Assembly (NCBI GenBank): GCA_004298675.1
Contig: SCRI01000085.1
Coordinates: 1-27,669 of the forward strand
DNA from: a bacterium
GTDB taxonomy: Bacteria; Vulcanimicrobiota; Vulcanimicrobiia; Vulcanimicrobiales; SCRA01
DNA: 27,669 nt
Direction of reading: 5' to 3'
The notes below the pieces were generated by a model. The model was given only the letters and a program-made list of their open reading frames with translations. It ran no database searches and was not told the DNA's origin. How positions within the stretch are numbered: position 1 is the first letter of the stretch; each line of letters opens with the position of its first letter. The translations under genes were made by a program, and so were the position numbers. Below are positions 26,326-27,669 of this stretch, piece after piece.

Positions 26326-27669
26326 ATGGACCACACGTACGACGCCCAGCGCAACGAATATTGCGCCTACGTGGCGGCCGAGCCGGAGATCCCCTTTGGC
26401 GCGACGCTCGGAAACTACAAGACGTTCGCGTCGTGCACGCCCAAGGGCAACGTGCGCGGCCTCTGGGACGCCGACACGGACCAGATCATCTTCGGCTCCC
26501 ATCAGATCGCCTATCGCGTGGAAGGCGAGAGCACGCTCTTTCCGCGTCAGATCGCGCGCGAGTTCACGTTCCTTCCGTACGCGCAGGTGGCGCAGTTTCG
26601 CGTGGGCGAGCGCGTCGAGGTCACCGAAACCTTCTTCGTCCCGCACGGCGAGGAGCACGGGCGCCGGGTCGCGTTTGTCGTCGACGTCGTGCTGCACAAC
26701 CGCAGCGATCAGCCCTTGAGCGTGCGGGTCTTTCCCTGGGCGCTGTTGATCGGCCAGCGTTTCTACGGCGAGCCGGAGTCCGAGGTGCGCGCGCAGAGCA
26801 ACCGGCGGCGTATCCGTGCCGTCAACGAAGTGACCGGTGCGGCGCGCACCTGGGGCGGCGATCGCGATCCGCGCGAGAGCATGCTGGCGTTGCGCGAGCA
26901 GGTGTTGCTTTCGAGCATGGAGCGCGGCGAGCTGGCCGGCGACGGCCGGCTGGACGTGGTGACTCCGTCGCTGGCTGAGTTCGTGAGCCGGCGCATCTTC
27001 GGCGCCTTCGAATATCAGTTGAGCGTGGCGCCGCGCGAGCGCGAGGAGCTGCGCCTCGCCGTCTGTTTCCATCGTGACGGCGCGGCCGCCGCCGACGGCG
27101 GGCTCGATGCCATCCTTGCCGATCGCGAGGTGCAGCGCAAGACCGCCGCGTTCTATGCCGAGCGGCTCTCACAGGCGCGCCTGATGGTCCCCTCCGCGGA
27201 GATCTCGCGTGGCGTCGTGTGGGCGAAGACGAACATGGTACGGGTTGCCAAGGAGTATCCGTTGGGCTGGGGCTCCACCAACTCGCCGCCCTCCGACATC
27301 CTGGTCTCGCGCGATACCTCGTGGTTCGTGCACGGCTACGACCATCTGTGGCCGCAGTTCAGCCGCTCGGCGCTGGAAGTCTTCAATCGTTGCTTGGAGC
27401 CGAGCGGCCAAGTCGTGGAGTACGTGCGCGGCGTCAGCGGCTATAAGACCACCTACGAGCTGAACATCAACGACGATACGCCGCTGCATCTGGTGGCGAT
27501 CCTGCACCACTACAATTGCACGCTCGACGACGCTTGGCTGCGCGAGATCTACCCGCTCTGCCGCAGGATCGCCGAGTACATGCTCTCGCAGCGCGACCGC
27601 AACGGTTTGCTCTTCTGCCGCGCCGCCGGCGTGGAGCTCTTCGGTATCTCCTCTTGGCGCAACATCATC
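26326..27669 (+). CDS. Six-hairpin glycosidase-like protein (3' end beyond the window)
   Basis: The frame is open from the ATG at 26326 to the end of the window (448 codons, no stop). The first 260 or so residues form a beta-rich domain (FGATLGNYKTFASC, LFPRQIAREFTFLP, VRVFPWALLIGQRFYG). Then an alpha-helical part begins with VWAKTNMVRVAKEYP, RDTSWFVHGYDHLWPQF, and INDDTPLHLVAILHHYN followed by EYMLSQRDRNGLL. This layout of a beta-sandwich then an (alpha/alpha)6 barrel is typical of six-hairpin glycosidases (GH15, GH63 and amylo-1,6-glucosidase relatives). The exact family and substrate cannot be fixed from this fragment. There is no signal peptide. It diverges from ispE. Confidence 0.78.
   Translation, partial: MDHTYDAQRNEYCAYVAAEPEIPFGATLGNYKTFASCTPKGNVRGLWDADTDQIIFGSHQIAYRVEGESTLFPRQIAREFTFLPYAQVAQFRVGERVEVTETFFVPHGEEHGRRVAFVVDVVLHNRSDQPLSVRVFPWALLIGQRFYGEPESEVRAQSNRRRIRAVNEVTGAARTWGGDRDPRESMLALREQVLLSSMERGELAGDGRLDVVTPSLAEFVSRRIFGAFEYQLSVAPREREELRLAVCFHRDGAAAADGGLDAILADREVQRKTAAFYAERLSQARLMVPSAEISRGVVWAKTNMVRVAKEYPLGWGSTNSPPSDILVSRDTSWFVHGYDHLWPQFSRSALEVFNRCLEPSGQVVEYVRGVSGYKTTYELNINDDTPLHLVAILHHYNCTLDDAWLREIYPLCRRIAEYMLSQRDRNGLLFCRAAGVELFGISSWRNII

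Noticed and set aside
26260-27072. N-terminal extension of ispE antisense to the glycosidase-like gene
   Set aside because: IspE homologues start at the RAPAKLN motif. The extension overlaps a divergent gene with good coding character.
1-27669. tRNA, rRNA, CRISPR array, insertion sequence or prophage
   Set aside because: Gaps are too short and show no cloverleaf-like pattern, no regularly spaced repeats and no transposase or integrase. Codon and base composition look uniform.

Overview
This window is a compact, gene-dense bacterial chromosome segment of high GC content with about 29 protein genes, no RNA gene that I can recognise, no insertion sequence and no CRISPR array. No gap between genes exceeds about 280 bases. 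GTG and TTG starts are frequent, four-base stop/start overlaps are common, and several convergent pairs share overlapping stop codons. Split glycine dehydrogenase (gcvPA/gcvPB), Thermus-like polyamine genes, the rplU-prp pairing, scpA/scpB and a seven-bladed propeller lipoprotein suggest a non-proteobacterial lineage. A candidate phylum such as Eremiobacterota, or a Chloroflexota/Armatimonadota-like group, is my guess; the sequence alone does not settle it.

Layout. 1-3617: the start of homoserine dehydrogenase and trmD (minus), a TPR protein (plus), an unrecognised conserved-looking protein (minus), an orphan TatA/B protein (plus), and a minus-strand rplU-prp-small membrane protein operon. 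3618-7100: a LapA-like membrane protein diverges from the polyamine genes speH and speE. speH has a near-consensus promoter and a long structured leader. A strong intrinsic terminator separates speH from speE, and speE is translationally coupled to a dienoyl-CoA-reductase-like SDR followed by a membrane-anchored hypothetical protein. 7129-13002: a PaaI-type thioesterase diverges from a glycine cleavage cluster gcvT-gcvH-gcvPA-gcvPB, whose last gene is followed at 2 bases by an acyl-lipid/acyl-CoA desaturase. The P, H and T proteins are here; the L protein is not in the window.

12999-16782: a site-2 protease with CBS domains (minus) diverges from nudix-scpA-scpB (plus); a membrane-anchored hypothetical protein follows. 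16916-22843 is a DNA repair island: nfo and dinB overlap on the plus strand and converge on a minus-strand operon of a RecB/AddB-type nuclease with iron-sulfur cysteines, a UvrD-like helicase with eroded motor motifs, and a GNAT acetyltransferase. I regard this last operon as the most unusual system in the window. It looks like an AddB/AdnA-type subunit split into two cistrons with a vestigial motor.

22884-27669: a UbiX-type flavin prenyltransferase, a virginiamycin-lyase-like seven-bladed propeller lipoprotein that lacks a plausible catalytic histidine set, ispE coupled to a MobA-like nucleotidyltransferase (minus), and the first 448 codons of a six-hairpin glycosidase-like protein running off the end of the window.
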